A DNA stretch of 64,000 nucleotides from Terribium retamae (GCF_022347545.1 NZ_JAKREW010000001.1:496001-560000), one strand, 5' to 3'. Positions 45,791 to 55,964 are shown, counted from the first letter of the stretch. Notes: generated by a model from the letters alone, not told the origin. A program made the numbers and translations.

Positions 45791-47155
45791 ATGTTCGCAG
45801 CGATGGCGGCCCCTGTCAACGATCCCGAGCATGGTTTTTGTCGCGACTGCCTGACGCTTCAGCGCGGCAGGACGATGCGTTGCGAGCGTTGCGGCAGCCC
45901 CCGCATCGTCCGCCACCCTGAACTTCACAAACTGCATATCGCCCATATCGACTGCGACGCCTTCTACGCCGCGGTCGAAAAACGTGACAATCCAGCCTTG
46001 CGCGATAAGCCGGTGATCATCGGAGGGGGTAAGCGCGGTGTGGTGTCGACTGCCTGCTACATCGCTCGCATCCAGGGTGTGCGCTCGGCAATGCCGATGT
46101 TCAAGGCTCTGGAAGCCTGCCCCGAAGCGATCGTCATCAAGCCGGACATGGAAAAATATGTCCGCGTCGGTCGCGAGGTGCGTGCCATGATGTTCGCGCT
46201 TACCCCGCAGGTCGAACCGATCTCGATCGACGAAGCGTTCCTCGATCTCGCAGGCACCGAAAAGCTGCATGGCTTGCCGCCCGCCATGGTGCTTGCGCGC
46301 TTCTCGCAGGCGGTCGAAAAGGAAATCGGGATTACCGTTTCGGCAGGCCTTTCCTACTGCAAATTCCTGGCCAAGATCGCATCCGATTTCCGCAAGCCTC
46401 GTGGCTTCGCGATCATCGGCAAAGAGGAGGCCGTGTCGTTCCTTGCAGACCAGCCGGTGACCATGATCTGGGGTGTCGGCAAAGCGTTTTCCGAAGTTCT
46501 GGCACGCGATGGCATCCGAACGATCGCGCAACTGCAGAAAATGGAACGCAGCGATCTGATGGGACGCTACGGTGTCATGGGCGATCGGCTCTATCGTTTG
46601 TCACGCGGGCAGGACGATCGCCGTGTCGAGCCCGATCACGATGCCAAGAGCGTCTCCGCCGAGACCACCTTCGACACCGACATTGCCACGATGGACGACC
46701 TTGTGCCGGTGCTGCGTGCCTTGTCCGAAAAAGTCTCGACGCGCCTGAAGAAGGCCAACCTTGCCGGGCGCACGGTGGTGCTCAAGCTCAAGAGCCAGGA
46801 TTTCAAGATCCGCACACGCAATCGTCAGCTTGGCGACCCAACCCGCCTCGCCGATCGGATCTTCTCGACCGGGCTCGACCTCCTGCGCAAGGAAACCGAC
46901 GGCACCAAATACCGGCTTTTGGGTATCGGCGTCAGCGATCTTTCAGATGATGGAAAGGCCGATCCGCCTGACCTTGTCGACATGCAGTCGCGCAAGCGTG
47001 CACTGGCCGAGGGTGCGATCGACGCCTTGCGCGACAAATTCGGGCGAAAGGCGGTAGAGACCGGCTACACCTTCGGCAAAGGTCATCGCGGCCGCCCTTC
47101 ACGTCCCGACGAAGACGAAGGACCGGAGGTGCAACATCCCTGGGAGCGCATTTGA
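45791..47155 (+). CDS. dinB: DNA polymerase IV with N-terminal zinc ribbon
   Basis: The 454-residue Y-family polymerase has catalytic aspartates in [12 protein letters not shown] (D54) and SIDEAFLDL, then the thumb and little-finger domains ([21 protein letters not shown]). It bypasses damaged bases with low fidelity. The first 35 residues are extra: C17-x2-C20-x10-C31-x2-C34 ([16 protein letters not shown]), a likely zinc ribbon. The C-terminus ends HPWERI and lacks an obvious beta-clamp QLxLF box. Start ATG 45791 has no strong ribosome site; ATG 45803 is a close alternative that still keeps the ribbon. Confidence 0.94.
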   Translation: MFAAMAAPVNDPEHGFCRDCLTLQRGRTMRCERCGSPRIVRHPELHKLHIAHIDCDAFYAAVEKRDNPALRDKPVIIGGGKRGVVSTACYIARIQGVRSAMPMFKALEACPEAIVIKPDMEKYVRVGREVRAMMFALTPQVEPISIDEAFLDLAGTEKLHGLPPAMVLARFSQAVEKEIGITVSAGLSYCKFLAKIASDFRKPRGFAIIGKEEAVSFLADQPVTMIWGVGKAFSEVLARDGIRTIAQLQKMERSDLMGRYGVMGDRLYRLSRGQDDRRVEPDHDAKSVSAETTFDTDIATMDDLVPVLRALSEKVSTRLKKANLAGRTVVLKLKSQDFKIRTRNRQLGDPTRLADRIFSTGLDLLRKETDGTKYRLLGIGVSDLSDDGKADPPDLVDMQSRKRALAEGAIDALRDKFGRKAVETGYTFGKGHRGRPSRPDEDEGPEVQHPWERI

Positions 47156-47240
47156 AGCCCCGAAAGTTCCGCTTTGTGGCTCATGTGAAAAGCCGGCCTA
47201 GTGATTGTGGCATGGTGATCGTTCTGCCAGACAATCGGCA

Positions 47241-48122
47241 ATGACACCCACTCCCTCGATCCCCAAAGCCGCATTCTGGATGGCGCTGTCGATTGCGTCG
47301 TTCCTGCTGATGTCGGTAGCAGGCCGCACGACAACCACCGTACTCAGCGTGTTCCAGGTGCTGGAACTGCGCTCGATCATCGGCTGGGTCATCCTGCTGC
47401 CGCTGGTTCTTGCCAGAGGCGGCTTTGCAGCAATGGCATCGCAGCGATTGCCGCTGCATATAGCGCGCAACATCGTCCACTATGTCGGCCAGGGTGCGTG
47501 GCTCTATGCTTTGACGTTGATCCCACTCGGCGTGCTCGTGTCGATCGAGTTCACCACGCCAATCTGGACAGCGCTGCTGGCTTTCTTGTTCCTTGGCGAA
47601 AAATTGAACCGCGGCCGCATTGCCTCGATCATCTTCGGCCTGATCGGCGTCTTCATCATCGTGCGACCGAGCGCAGGCTCCATCGAGTCGGGCCATCTCG
47701 TCGTGTTGGGCGCAGCCATGTGTTTTGGCGCTTCGGTGGTGATGGTGAAAGCACTCACCCGTACCGACAGCGTGGTGCGCATCATCTTCTGGATGCTGGT
47801 GGTGCAATCGGTGTTGGGACTGGTTCCGGCACTTATCGAATGGCGCAACCCGCCGCTCGAAATCTGGCCTTGGCTGCTTGTCATCGGCTTCACCGGCATG
47901 TCTTCGCATTTTTGCATGGCGCGAGCGCTCACTTATGCGGACGCCACTTTGATCTCACCGATGGATTTCCTGCGCGTACCGTTGTCGGCACTGATCGGGT
48001 GGCTGCTCTACAAGGAGCAGATCGACATCTTTACCGCAGGCGGGGCAGCGCTGATCCTGACGGGTAATCTGCTCAACTTGCCGTGCCGTTCGGCGAAAAT
48101 GGCTGCGGCGACGGCAGATTGA
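47241..48122 (+). CDS. DMT-family (EamA-type) transporter
   Basis: The 293-residue inner-membrane protein has about ten transmembrane helices in two EamA repeats. Each repeat begins with a short amphipathic helix; the second starts near IESGHLVVLGAAMCFGASVVMVKAL. Typical phrases are TPIWTALLAFLFLGEKLNRGR and YADATLISPMDFLRVPLSALIGWLLYKEQ. Such carriers export amino acids or other metabolites; the substrate is unknown. ATG 47241 is chosen over a TTG at 47205. It lies 85 bases after dinB on the same strand. Confidence 0.88.
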   Translation: MTPTPSIPKAAFWMALSIASFLLMSVAGRTTTTVLSVFQVLELRSIIGWVILLPLVLARGGFAAMASQRLPLHIARNIVHYVGQGAWLYALTLIPLGVLVSIEFTTPIWTALLAFLFLGEKLNRGRIASIIFGLIGVFIIVRPSAGSIESGHLVVLGAAMCFGASVVMVKALTRTDSVVRIIFWMLVVQSVLGLVPALIEWRNPPLEIWPWLLVIGFTGMSSHFCMARALTYADATLISPMDFLRVPLSALIGWLLYKEQIDIFTAGGAALILTGNLLNLPCRSAKMAAATAD

Positions 48123-48135
48123 CCTAAACCGAGGG

Positions 48136-48642
48136 TCAGTTTCGCTTCAAATCGACCTGGGCGGTAATCACCGATTTGCCTGTCGTCGCGTCCTTGTCGA
48201 CGGTGACGATACGCATGGCATCTTGCCCAAGCTTTTCAACACGCATTTCGGCGTTCCGATCGCCATTGACCGGTTTGGCCCAACGGATACCAAGGCTGAG
48301 CACATCTCCCCGGCGTTGGCCGGAAAGCGCGGCAGGGCCGGTTCTTGAGCCTATATAGGTTCCTCCATAGCGCGGCCCTTCGGCCTTCAAGCGGACGCCG
48401 ATGCTGCGCGAGATCAACACCAATCCCTGGCAATTGCCATCGAGCGTGAGCGAGGCGGAGTTTGCCTTGGCGGCAAAGGAACAGGAAACGCTGACTGCCG
48501 GTGCTTTGGTGTTGACGCGGAAACTGCCCTTGCCGGTCCATTTGCCGCCCAGCGAGGTGAGGAAGGCTGGCTCGGCGGCGTTCGAGGGTTGTGTCAGAAG
48601 CAAGCTAGCCAGCGCTGCAGTCAGGTAAAAACGGATCGGCAT
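48136..48642 (-). CDS. Secreted protein of unknown function
   Basis: The 168-residue precursor has a signal peptide (MPIRFYLTAALASLLLTQPSNAAE). The mature beta-rich domain begins LTSLGGKWTGKGSFRV, a lipocalin- or avidin-like opening. Alternating strands follow, such as SASLTLDGNCQGLVLISRS and GTYIGSRTGPAALSG. Two cysteines (SVSCSF, GNCQG) could form a disulfide. ATG 48642 follows GGAGG by seven bases. No family is recognised beyond the general beta-barrel look. Confidence 0.75.
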   Translation of the reverse strand: MPIRFYLTAALASLLLTQPSNAAEPAFLTSLGGKWTGKGSFRVNTKAPAVSVSCSFAAKANSASLTLDGNCQGLVLISRSIGVRLKAEGPRYGGTYIGSRTGPAALSGQRRGDVLSLGIRWAKPVNGDRNAEMRVEKLGQDAMRIVTVDKDATTGKSVITAQVDLKRN

Positions 48643-48715
48643 TCATTTCCTCCCTTGAATCACGAGAACCCTGCTTCGCTTTTCGTCATCCTGTATTTCA
48701 GTTTTGTGTCAGCGG

Positions 48716-49519
48716 TCAGTCGCCCTCGTCCGGTATATTGAGAACATGACCGCAAGCCTTGCAATGCACTGCATCGGGTTCGTGGCGCTGCAATCCGCAT
48801 TGCGGGCATGGAAACAGCACCTTGCCTGGACGGACGACAGCTTGAGCCAAGCGCACAAACAGCGAGATACCGGTGATCATGGTGACGATGGCCGTGAGCT
48901 TGCCGGCTATGCCCGGTAGCACGATATCGCCGAAACCGGTGGTCGTCACTGTCGCCACAGTGAAATAGAGCGCATCGACATAGCCGGCGAGACCGGACCC
49001 CTCCCTGAAGAAAAAGGTGTAGACGAATCCGGTTACCACGAACAGGAAGGTCAGCAGATTGACGACCGCCTGCGTGGTCTCTCGCCATGCAAGGAATCGG
49101 CCGGCACCGAGGTGCCGCCACAACACGCCGCGGCGAGACAGCGACCAGAGCCGCAAGATGCGCAGGAAGCTGAGGTTGGCGAGCGCTGTCGGGAACAGCA
49201 GGGTGAGCAGGACAAAGACATCGACCCAGCTCGTCGGCTGCCGCATCAGACGCAACATATCCGTCGAAGCAAGCAGGCGCGCCAGGAGATCAGCAGCGAC
49301 GAGTATCGCCACGGCATAATCCAGCCACAGAAAAGAAGCCGAGTCCTGCAGCAGTGGTGTGGCGATAAAGAAGGCGATGGTGATAAGGTCGATCAAAGCC
49401 GCCATGGCCTGAAAGCGAACGGCTTCAGGCGCGTGGCCGTGATAAAGACGGCGCAAACGATCGCGCAGTCTCGTGAGAAAAGAGTCGTTCGCGACTTCAG
49501 GCTTCGCTTCAGATGCCAT
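48716..49519 (-). CDS. Voltage-gated-type potassium channel with C-terminal zinc ribbon
   Basis: The 267-residue inner-membrane protein has six predicted helices. S4 is recognisable in LSFLRILRLWSLSRRGVL with spaced arginines, and the pore carries the selectivity filter T-T-T-G-F-G-D in YFTVATVTTTGFGDIVLPG, where Phe replaces Tyr. After S6 the chain ends in C238-P-Q-C241 and C253-K-A-C256, a likely zinc-binding ribbon. Such a tail is unusual for a channel and may sense metal or redox state. It lies between a secreted-protein gene and dnaE, all leftward. Confidence 0.88.
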   Translation of the reverse strand: MASEAKPEVANDSFLTRLRDRLRRLYHGHAPEAVRFQAMAALIDLITIAFFIATPLLQDSASFLWLDYAVAILVAADLLARLLASTDMLRLMRQPTSWVDVFVLLTLLFPTALANLSFLRILRLWSLSRRGVLWRHLGAGRFLAWRETTQAVVNLLTFLFVVTGFVYTFFFREGSGLAGYVDALYFTVATVTTTGFGDIVLPGIAGKLTAIVTMITGISLFVRLAQAVVRPGKVLFPCPQCGLQRHEPDAVHCKACGHVLNIPDEGD

Positions 49520-49580
49520 TGCTATCGGGTAGCGTCAGCCACGCCGCTCGTCCAGCGTTTTCCAGATCGCCCCTGGACGC

Positions 49581-52500
49581 CTACACCAATTCGACTTCGA
49601 TCACCCCTGGCACAGCTCGCATGGCCGAAGCGACCTGGGGCGAAATGCGATAGCGTGTGGGCAACTCGATTTCGATTTCGCCTTGTCCGCCATCCTTGAT
49701 CAGCACGAAAGAAACCTGCCCCTCGCCTTTCACCGTAAGTTGCCCAGCCAACGTGTTGAGCGGGCTGGCATCTCGCAGGAATATACGCAAAGCCTTCTGA
49801 ATACGGCTCGCCTCGTCTTCCAACGACTGTACCGTCTGAATACGCAGGTTGACCCCTTCCGGCCTGTCTTCCGCCGCGACCGTGATAACGACGGATTTTC
49901 CAGGCTCCAGCATGTCGCGGTACTGCGCGAGTGTTTCCGAGAACATCACGGCTTCGTACTGACCGGTCATGTCGGAGAAATTGACGACGCCCATCTTGTT
50001 GCCGGTGCGCGTCTTTCGCTCCTGCTTGGCCGTGACGGTCCCGGCAAGTCGGCCTGCGGAGGCGCCACGCTTCACTGCGGCTGAGAACTCGGCCCAGTTC
50101 TGTACCCGCATCTTCTGCAGCGCGGCCTTATACTCGTCAAGCGGATGTGCCGACAGATAAAAGCCGACCACCTGGAATTCTCGGTGCAAGCGGTCCGCCG
50201 CCAGCCACGGCTCGGTTGCTGGCAGATTGAGCGCCTGGGACTGCGCGCCTAGTGATGCGCCGAAGATATCCGCCTGTCCGGACGTGGCGTTCTGCTGCGC
50301 CAACGCCGCCAGGCCCATCATGCGCTCGACCCCTGCCATCATCTGCGCCCGATCGTGCCCGAAGCAGTCGAGCGCGCCGGCCATGATCAGGCTTTCGAAG
50401 ACCCGTTTGCCGACGATCTTGGGGTCGATCCGCTCACAGAAGTCGGCAAGGCTCTTGAAGGGCCCATCCTTGCGTTTTTCGACGATGTGTTCGACGGCGG
50501 CATCGCCGACACCCTTCAATGCCGCCAGCGAGTAAAAGATCTTGTTTTCGCCCACCTCGAAATCGCGGAAGCTGGTCAAGACCGAAGGGGGCACGACCTC
50601 GATGCCGAGCCGCATTGCGTCCTGGCGGAAATCGGCCAGCTTGTCGGTGTTCGACATATCGAGCGTCATGGACGCAGCCAGGAATTCCACCGGGTAGTGC
50701 GCCTTGAGATAGGCAGTCTGGTAGGAGACGATGGCGTACGCGGCCGCGTGCGACTTGTTGAAGCCGTAGTCTGCGAACTTTGCCAGCAGATCGAAAATGA
50801 AATCGGCCTGCGGCTTGGCAACGCCGCGTTCGACGGCACCCGCGACGAAGATATCGCGTTGCTTGTCCATTTCGGCGCGGATCTTCTTGCCCATGGCACG
50901 ACGCAGCAGGTCGGCCTGTCCGAGCGTATAGCCGGCAAGCTCCTGGGCGATCTGCATCACCTGTTCCTGGTAGACGATAACGCCCTGCGTTTCGCGCACA
51001 AGATGGTCGATCTTGGGGTGGATCGACGCAATCTCCTCTTCGCCATGCTTGCGTGCGTTGTAGGTGGGGATGTTCTCCATCGGACCGGGACGATAGAGCG
51101 CCACCAGCGCAATGATGTCCTCGATGCGGTCCGGCCGCATGCCGATCAGCGCCTTGCGCATGCCGGCACTTTCAACCTGGAACACGCCGACGACCTCGCC
51201 GCGCGACAGCATGGCGTAGGTCTGCTGATCGTCGATGGGGATCGTGGCGAGGTCGATGTCGATGCCGCGCCGACGGATCAGCTTCACCGCCTTGTCCAGC
51301 ACCGTCAGCGTCTTCAAGCCGAGGAAGTCGAACTTCACCAGTCCGGCGTCCTCGACCTTCTTCATGTTGAACTGGGTGACCGGCATATCCGAGCGTGGAT
51401 CGCGGTACATCGGCACCAGTTCCGACAATGGACGGTCACCGATGACGATGCCGGCGGCGTGCGTCGAAGCGTGGCGGTAGAGCCCTTCCAGCTTCTGCGC
51501 CATCTCGAGCAGCGTGGTGACGATCGGCTCCTTTTCCGCCTCCTCGGCGAAGCGCGGCTCGTTAGCGATGGCATCCGCCAGCTTCACCGGATTGGCAGGG
51601 TTCTGCGGCACCATCTTGCAAAGCCGGTCGACCTGGCCATAGGGCATCTGCAGCACGCGGCCGACATCGCGCAGGACTGCGCGGGCCTGCAGCGTACCGA
51701 AGGTGATGATCTGTCCGACCTGGTCGCGACCGTACTTGCCCTGCACATAGCGGATCACCTCTTCGCGGCGGTCCTGGCAGAAGTCGATGTCGAAATCCGG
51801 CATCGAGACACGATCAGGGTTGAGGAAGCGCTCGAACAGCAGCGAGAACTGCAGCGGATCGACGTCGGTGATGAGGAGTGCGTAGGCGACCAGCGAGCCG
51901 GCACCGGAACCGCGACCTGGCCCCACCGGAATATCGTGCTGTTTTGCCCATTTGATGAAGTCCGACACGATCAGGAAGTAGCCGGGAAACTTCATACGCT
52001 GGATGATGCCGATCTCGAACTCCAGACGCTCGCGATACTGTTCCTCCGTAAAACCTCCTTGAAGGCCACGTGTGGCAAAGCGCATGGCCAACCCTTCGCG
52101 GGCCTGCCTGGCCAATTCTTCGGCTTCGGCCCTTTCAGCGGCTTCGGCATCGGCGACGTCAGCGCCGGCGAAACGCGGAAGGATGGGCTTGCGGTTCTTC
52201 GGATAATACGAGCAGCGCTGCGCGATCTCGATCGTGTTGTCGATCGCCTCCGGCAGGTCGGCAAACAGCCGCGCCATCTCCGCCTGGCTCTTCAGGTAAT
52301 TGTCCGGCGTCAGGCGGCGGCGCTCGTCGGCTGCAATCACCGAGCCTTCCGCGATGGCGATCAACGCGTCATGCGCCTCGAAATCCTCGCGCGAGGAGAA
52401 AAACGCCTCATTAGTCGCAACCAACGGCAATTCGTGGCGATAGGCCAGCTCGATAGAGGCATGTTCTATACCGCGATCATAGCCAGCCATGCGCTCCAGT

Positions 52501-53060
52501 TCGACGTAAAGCCGGTCACCGAACAGAGCCTTGAGGGTCAACAAGCGAGCCTCGGCCAGATCTTTGCGGTCGTCGCGCAGGGCTGCCCCGACTGGCCCCC
52601 GCGGCCCACCGGTCAAACAAATGACGCCTTCAGCAAGTTCCGCTACCATGCCCGTGGTGACGTGCACCGGCTCGCCGGACGGCGTTTCCAGATAGGCCCG
52701 GCTGATCAGCCGCACCAGATTGGCATAACCGGTCTCAGTGGCAGCGATGAGCAACACGGGACGCAAATCAGGCCCCTGCTTGCGACGATCGCGTTGCCCG
52801 TCATTGCTCTCGCCGGAAAAAGCCAGGTCGATCTGGCTGCCCATGATTGGCTGAATGCCGTCCTTGACCGCTTTCTGCGCGAATTCCAGCGCTCCGAACA
52901 GATTATTGGTGTCGGTGACCGCGATAGCCGGTGCCTGATCCTTGATGGCATGACCAACGATCGGCCCCAGCTGCAAAGCGCCTTCCAGCAATGAATAGGC
53001 CGAATGAACGCGCAGGTGAATGAACGGACGCGCAGGAATTTCCTCCCTTTTGGGTGCCAT
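49581..53060 (-). CDS. dnaE: DNA polymerase III subunit alpha
   Basis: The 1159-residue replicative polymerase begins with a PHP domain (FIHLRVHSAYSLLEGALQLG). It has the catalytic aspartates in SMPDFDIDFCQDRREEVIRYV, followed by FGTLQARAVLRDVGRVL, the helix-hairpin-helix and the OB-fold domain (RAGTVTAKQERKTRTGNKMGVVNF in the tail). It is the polymerising subunit of the replisome. ATG 53060 is selected; the longest frame begins with TTG 22 codons earlier, and GAGG stands only two bases from ATG, so the true start could be slightly different. The opposite strand also reads open here, but that is a shadow. Confidence 0.96.
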   Translation of the reverse strand: MAPKREEIPARPFIHLRVHSAYSLLEGALQLGPIVGHAIKDQAPAIAVTDTNNLFGALEFAQKAVKDGIQPIMGSQIDLAFSGESNDGQRDRRKQGPDLRPVLLIAATETGYANLVRLISRAYLETPSGEPVHVTTGMVAELAEGVICLTGGPRGPVGAALRDDRKDLAEARLLTLKALFGDRLYVELERMAGYDRGIEHASIELAYRHELPLVATNEAFFSSREDFEAHDALIAIAEGSVIAADERRRLTPDNYLKSQAEMARLFADLPEAIDNTIEIAQRCSYYPKNRKPILPRFAGADVADAEAAERAEAEELARQAREGLAMRFATRGLQGGFTEEQYRERLEFEIGIIQRMKFPGYFLIVSDFIKWAKQHDIPVGPGRGSGAGSLVAYALLITDVDPLQFSLLFERFLNPDRVSMPDFDIDFCQDRREEVIRYVQGKYGRDQVGQIITFGTLQARAVLRDVGRVLQMPYGQVDRLCKMVPQNPANPVKLADAIANEPRFAEEAEKEPIVTTLLEMAQKLEGLYRHASTHAAGIVIGDRPLSELVPMYRDPRSDMPVTQFNMKKVEDAGLVKFDFLGLKTLTVLDKAVKLIRRRGIDIDLATIPIDDQQTYAMLSRGEVVGVFQVESAGMRKALIGMRPDRIEDIIALVALYRPGPMENIPTYNARKHGEEEIASIHPKIDHLVRETQGVIVYQEQVMQIAQELAGYTLGQADLLRRAMGKKIRAEMDKQRDIFVAGAVERGVAKPQADFIFDLLAKFADYGFNKSHAAAYAIVSYQTAYLKAHYPVEFLAASMTLDMSNTDKLADFRQDAMRLGIEVVPPSVLTSFRDFEVGENKIFYSLAALKGVGDAAVEHIVEKRKDGPFKSLADFCERIDPKIVGKRVFESLIMAGALDCFGHDRAQMMAGVERMMGLAALAQQNATSGQADIFGASLGAQSQALNLPATEPWLAADRLHREFQVVGFYLSAHPLDEYKAALQKMRVQNWAEFSAAVKRGASAGRLAGTVTAKQERKTRTGNKMGVVNFSDMTGQYEAVMFSETLAQYRDMLEPGKSVVITVAAEDRPEGVNLRIQTVQSLEDEASRIQKALRIFLRDASPLNTLAGQLTVKGEGQVSFVLIKDGGQGEIEIELPTRYRISPQVASAMRAVPGVIEVELV

Positions 53061-53358
53061 CGCCTCACGTTTGAGAGGATCGCGTATTCTGACGTCGCTT
53101 GTCACTGCTGAACTCGATCTGGCCAACGAATCTTCGGCTATTCGTTATCAATGTAATCAGCGGATCCTCACCCCGCTACATCCATCCCTTGGATCGGGAC
53201 CTCGATCACAGAAAACACGCGTGCCTCGGAGGGCATCCCGTTGCACCGCAAGCGAAATACCTACCGCGCCTGTGTTTACGTCGTGACTGACCAGAAAGTA
53301 GGGCAACTAGCTGCCTGTGATTCAGCGGGCGCTCCACACCCGCTGATCAATCTTACAT
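53061..53358. other. Intergenic region between pccA and dnaE
   Basis: No gene is seen in these 298 bases. TCAGCGGG (53322-53329) and CCCGCTGA (53339-53346) form a perfect 8-bp stem with a 9-base loop, 12 bases after the pccA stop, but no T-run follows on the minus strand; it may be a weak terminator or an mRNA end. The rest should hold the dnaE promoter, which I could not place. Confidence 0.4.
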
Positions 53359-55371
53359 TCAGGCAAATTCCATAATGACCGCATCGACGGCAAGGCTATC
53401 TCCCGGCTTGGCGTTCAACTTGGCGATGGTCAGATCACGTTCCGCGCGCAAGACGTTTTCCATCTTCATTGCCTCAACCACCGCCAGCGTCTCGCCGGCC
53501 TTCACCTCTTGACCCTCTGCCACCGAAATTGAGACGACAAGTCCCGGCATCGGACACAACAGCAGCTTGGACGTATCCGGCGGCAGCTTCACCGGCATCA
53601 GCCGCTCGAGCGCAGCAGTTTGCGGCAACATCGCCTGCGCAGCCACCGAGATGCCTTTCCAGGCGATGCGCGTACCGTTCGGCAGGGACCGCAACTGTGC
53701 CGCGATACGGTGCTGGCCGACCGTGCCGCGCCACACCGGCTCACCCGGCCGCCAATCCGACGTCACCGTAAGCGCCTTGCCGCCCTCAATCGACAGGTCA
53801 AGCTCCATGGGGATGGAGATCATGCCTTCGAGCACTGTGGCCGACAGGTAATCCTGGCCGAGTTTCACCACCCAGTCGCGCTTGAGAGCGCCGGAGTGCG
53901 GGGCCAATCGGCCGCTGAGACGATCGAGACGGTCGCGGCGTAACAGTTCCACCGCCGTCGCAATCGAAGCCAGCACCGCCTTGTCATCGGCATCTGGCGC
54001 GATCGGCGCGAAACCGTCCGGATATTCTTCGGCGATGAAGCCGGTGGATAACCGCCCCTCCCGCCAGCGCGGGTGCTGCATCAATGCGGAAAGAAACGGA
54101 AGGTTGTGCTCGATGCCGTCGACTACGAACTCGTCCAACGCTTCCGACATGGCATCGATCGCCTCGATGCGGGTCGGAGCCCATGTGCAGAGCTTGGCGA
54201 TCATCGGATCATAGAACATCGAGATCTCAGAGCCTTCGGTCACGCCGGTGTCGTTGCGCACGACAATCTCCTCGAACTTACCTTCTTCCGGCGGCTGGTA
54301 ACGCGTCAGCCGTCCGATCGACGGCAGAAAGTTTCGGTAGGGGTCCTCGGCATAGAGCCGGCTTTCAACCGCCCAACCGTTCAGCTTCACATCGCTCTGC
54401 CCAAAAGCCAGTTTTTCCCCAGCCGCGACGCGGATCATCTGCTCGACCAGATCGACGCCGGTGATCAACTCGGTCACGGGGTGCTCGACCTGCAATCGTG
54501 TATTCATTTCAAGGAAATAGAAGTTTTTGTCCTTGTCGACGATGAACTCGACAGTGCCGGCGCTCTGGTAATCGACAGCCTTCGCCAGCGCTACCGCCTG
54601 CTCGCCCATGGCCTTTCTGGTCTTCTCGTCGAGGAAGGGCGACGGCGCTTCCTCGACGACCTTCTGGTTGCGGCGCTGGATCGAACATTCGCGCTCGCCG
54701 AGATAGACGGCGTTGCCATGCCCGTCGGCAAGAACCTGGATCTCGATATGGCGCGGATCGACCACAAACTTCTCGATGAAAACGCGATCGTCTCCAAAGG
54801 AACTCTTTGCCTCCGAACGGGCGCGATCGAAACCGTCACGGACTTCGTCCTTCGTCCAGGCAATGCGCATGCCCTTGCCGCCGCCGCCGGCGGACGCCTT
54901 GATCATCACCGGATAACCGATTTCGTCGGCAATACGCTCAGCGTGATCCGCGTTCTCGATGACGCCCAGGAAGCCTGGCACGGTCGAGACCTTGGCGGCA
55001 TTGGCAAATTTCTTCGACTCGATCTTGTCTCCCATGGCGTTGATCGCCTTGGGCTTAGGGCCTATGAAGACGATGCCTTGCGCTTCCAGCGCCTCACAAA
55101 AAGACGCCCGTTCCGACAGGAAGCCATAACCCGGATGCACGGCTTCGGCGCCGGTCTCCTTGCAAGCTTCGATGATCCTGTCCGCGACCAGATAGCTCTG
55201 TGCAGCAGGCGCAGGCCCGATATGCACGGCCTCGTCCGCCATTTCGACATGGACGGCATCCCGATCGGCATCCGAGTAGACCGCCACGGTGGCGATTCCC
55301 ATCCTGCGCGCCGTCTTGATGACACGACAGGCAATCTCGCCGCGGTTGGCGATCAGGATCTTCTTGAACAT
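53359..55371 (-). CDS. pccA: Propionyl-CoA carboxylase alpha subunit (biotin carboxylase-BCCP fusion)
   Basis: The 670-residue protein joins a biotin carboxylase domain (MFKKILIANRGEIACRVIKTARR, ATP-grasp GGGGKGMRIAWTKDEV, active site FLEMNTRLQVEHPVTE), a BT linker domain, and a biotinyl domain. That last domain has the biotin Lys in EAMKMENVLRAE near residue 636. The C-terminal fusion and length match PccA rather than AccC. It carboxylates propionyl-CoA to methylmalonyl-CoA with a PccB partner, which is not in the window. ATG 55371 follows GAGGACGCGG. Methylcrotonyl-CoA carboxylase is the main alternative. Confidence 0.87.
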   Translation of the reverse strand: MFKKILIANRGEIACRVIKTARRMGIATVAVYSDADRDAVHVEMADEAVHIGPAPAAQSYLVADRIIEACKETGAEAVHPGYGFLSERASFCEALEAQGIVFIGPKPKAINAMGDKIESKKFANAAKVSTVPGFLGVIENADHAERIADEIGYPVMIKASAGGGGKGMRIAWTKDEVRDGFDRARSEAKSSFGDDRVFIEKFVVDPRHIEIQVLADGHGNAVYLGERECSIQRRNQKVVEEAPSPFLDEKTRKAMGEQAVALAKAVDYQSAGTVEFIVDKDKNFYFLEMNTRLQVEHPVTELITGVDLVEQMIRVAAGEKLAFGQSDVKLNGWAVESRLYAEDPYRNFLPSIGRLTRYQPPEEGKFEEIVVRNDTGVTEGSEISMFYDPMIAKLCTWAPTRIEAIDAMSEALDEFVVDGIEHNLPFLSALMQHPRWREGRLSTGFIAEEYPDGFAPIAPDADDKAVLASIATAVELLRRDRLDRLSGRLAPHSGALKRDWVVKLGQDYLSATVLEGMISIPMELDLSIEGGKALTVTSDWRPGEPVWRGTVGQHRIAAQLRSLPNGTRIAWKGISVAAQAMLPQTAALERLMPVKLPPDTSKLLLCPMPGLVVSISVAEGQEVKAGETLAVVEAMKMENVLRAERDLTIAKLNAKPGDSLAVDAVIMEFA

Positions 55372-55525
55372 GGATGCCGCGTCCTCCGCTAAGTCCTTAC
55401 CTTTTATGGAGTCCGGTGCGCCTGCTCAAGCCGCAGTGATCCGCTAAGCCGGTGTTCGAAAGTTGAAGACCGAATCCGCAAGCCGGTCATCAGGATCATC
55501 GTCGTGCGGTCGACGTACCCGCCGT

Positions 55526-55870
55526 CTACTCCAGCCATTCGGTAATGAAGGCTCCTGCAACATGGACGTCGGTGCTTTCGAATCGCCCGGGACCAAGGTT
55601 GGAGAATTTATGTGGGACATCAGCAGGAACGACCAGGATCTGCCCGGCCGTTGCTTCGATTGTCTTGTCGCCGATGGTGAACAGGCCTCGCCCTTCCCTG
55701 ACGACGAAGACTTCCGCATAGGGATGTTTGTGCAATTTCGGTCCGCCACCGATCTGGTCGGAACTATAGAAGATAACCGAGACTTCGGCACCATAGGCTC
55801 CGGCTTGGAACTCCCCATGCAAGACATCCGGTTTTCCAACCCATTGCTCGCGCTCGATCAGATGTGCCAT
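55526..55870 (-). CDS. Small cupin-domain protein
   Basis: The 114-residue protein is a single cupin barrel: motif 1 KLHKHPYAEVFVVREGRG has the metal-binding His and Glu, and motif 2 ends VPADVPHKFSNLG with the last His. Such small cupins include isomerases, dioxygenases and sensor proteins, and no specific activity can be assigned. It is divergent from the ElaA-like gene and 154 bases before pccA on the same strand. Confidence 0.87.
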   Translation of the reverse strand: MAHLIEREQWVGKPDVLHGEFQAGAYGAEVSVIFYSSDQIGGGPKLHKHPYAEVFVVREGRGLFTIGDKTIEATAGQILVVPADVPHKFSNLGPGRFESTDVHVAGAFITEWLE

Positions 55871-55964
55871 GGTCGCTCCGTCTCGTTTGCCGGCGCCGAC
55901 CTTAGATCAAGATGTCGCGCGCCGGAACATTACCCGGGAACCTCACACGCATCGGGATATTTTG

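Noticed and set aside
50355..52994. An 879-residue open frame antisense to dnaE
   Set aside because: It lies fully within dnaE on the other strand. GC-rich third positions in dnaE remove stop codons from the opposite frame, and its translation shows no domain and an odd His/Asp/Arg-rich makeup.
54073..55392. A 439-residue frame antisense to pccA
   Set aside because: It is a shadow of the biotin carboxylase reading frame and has atypical composition.
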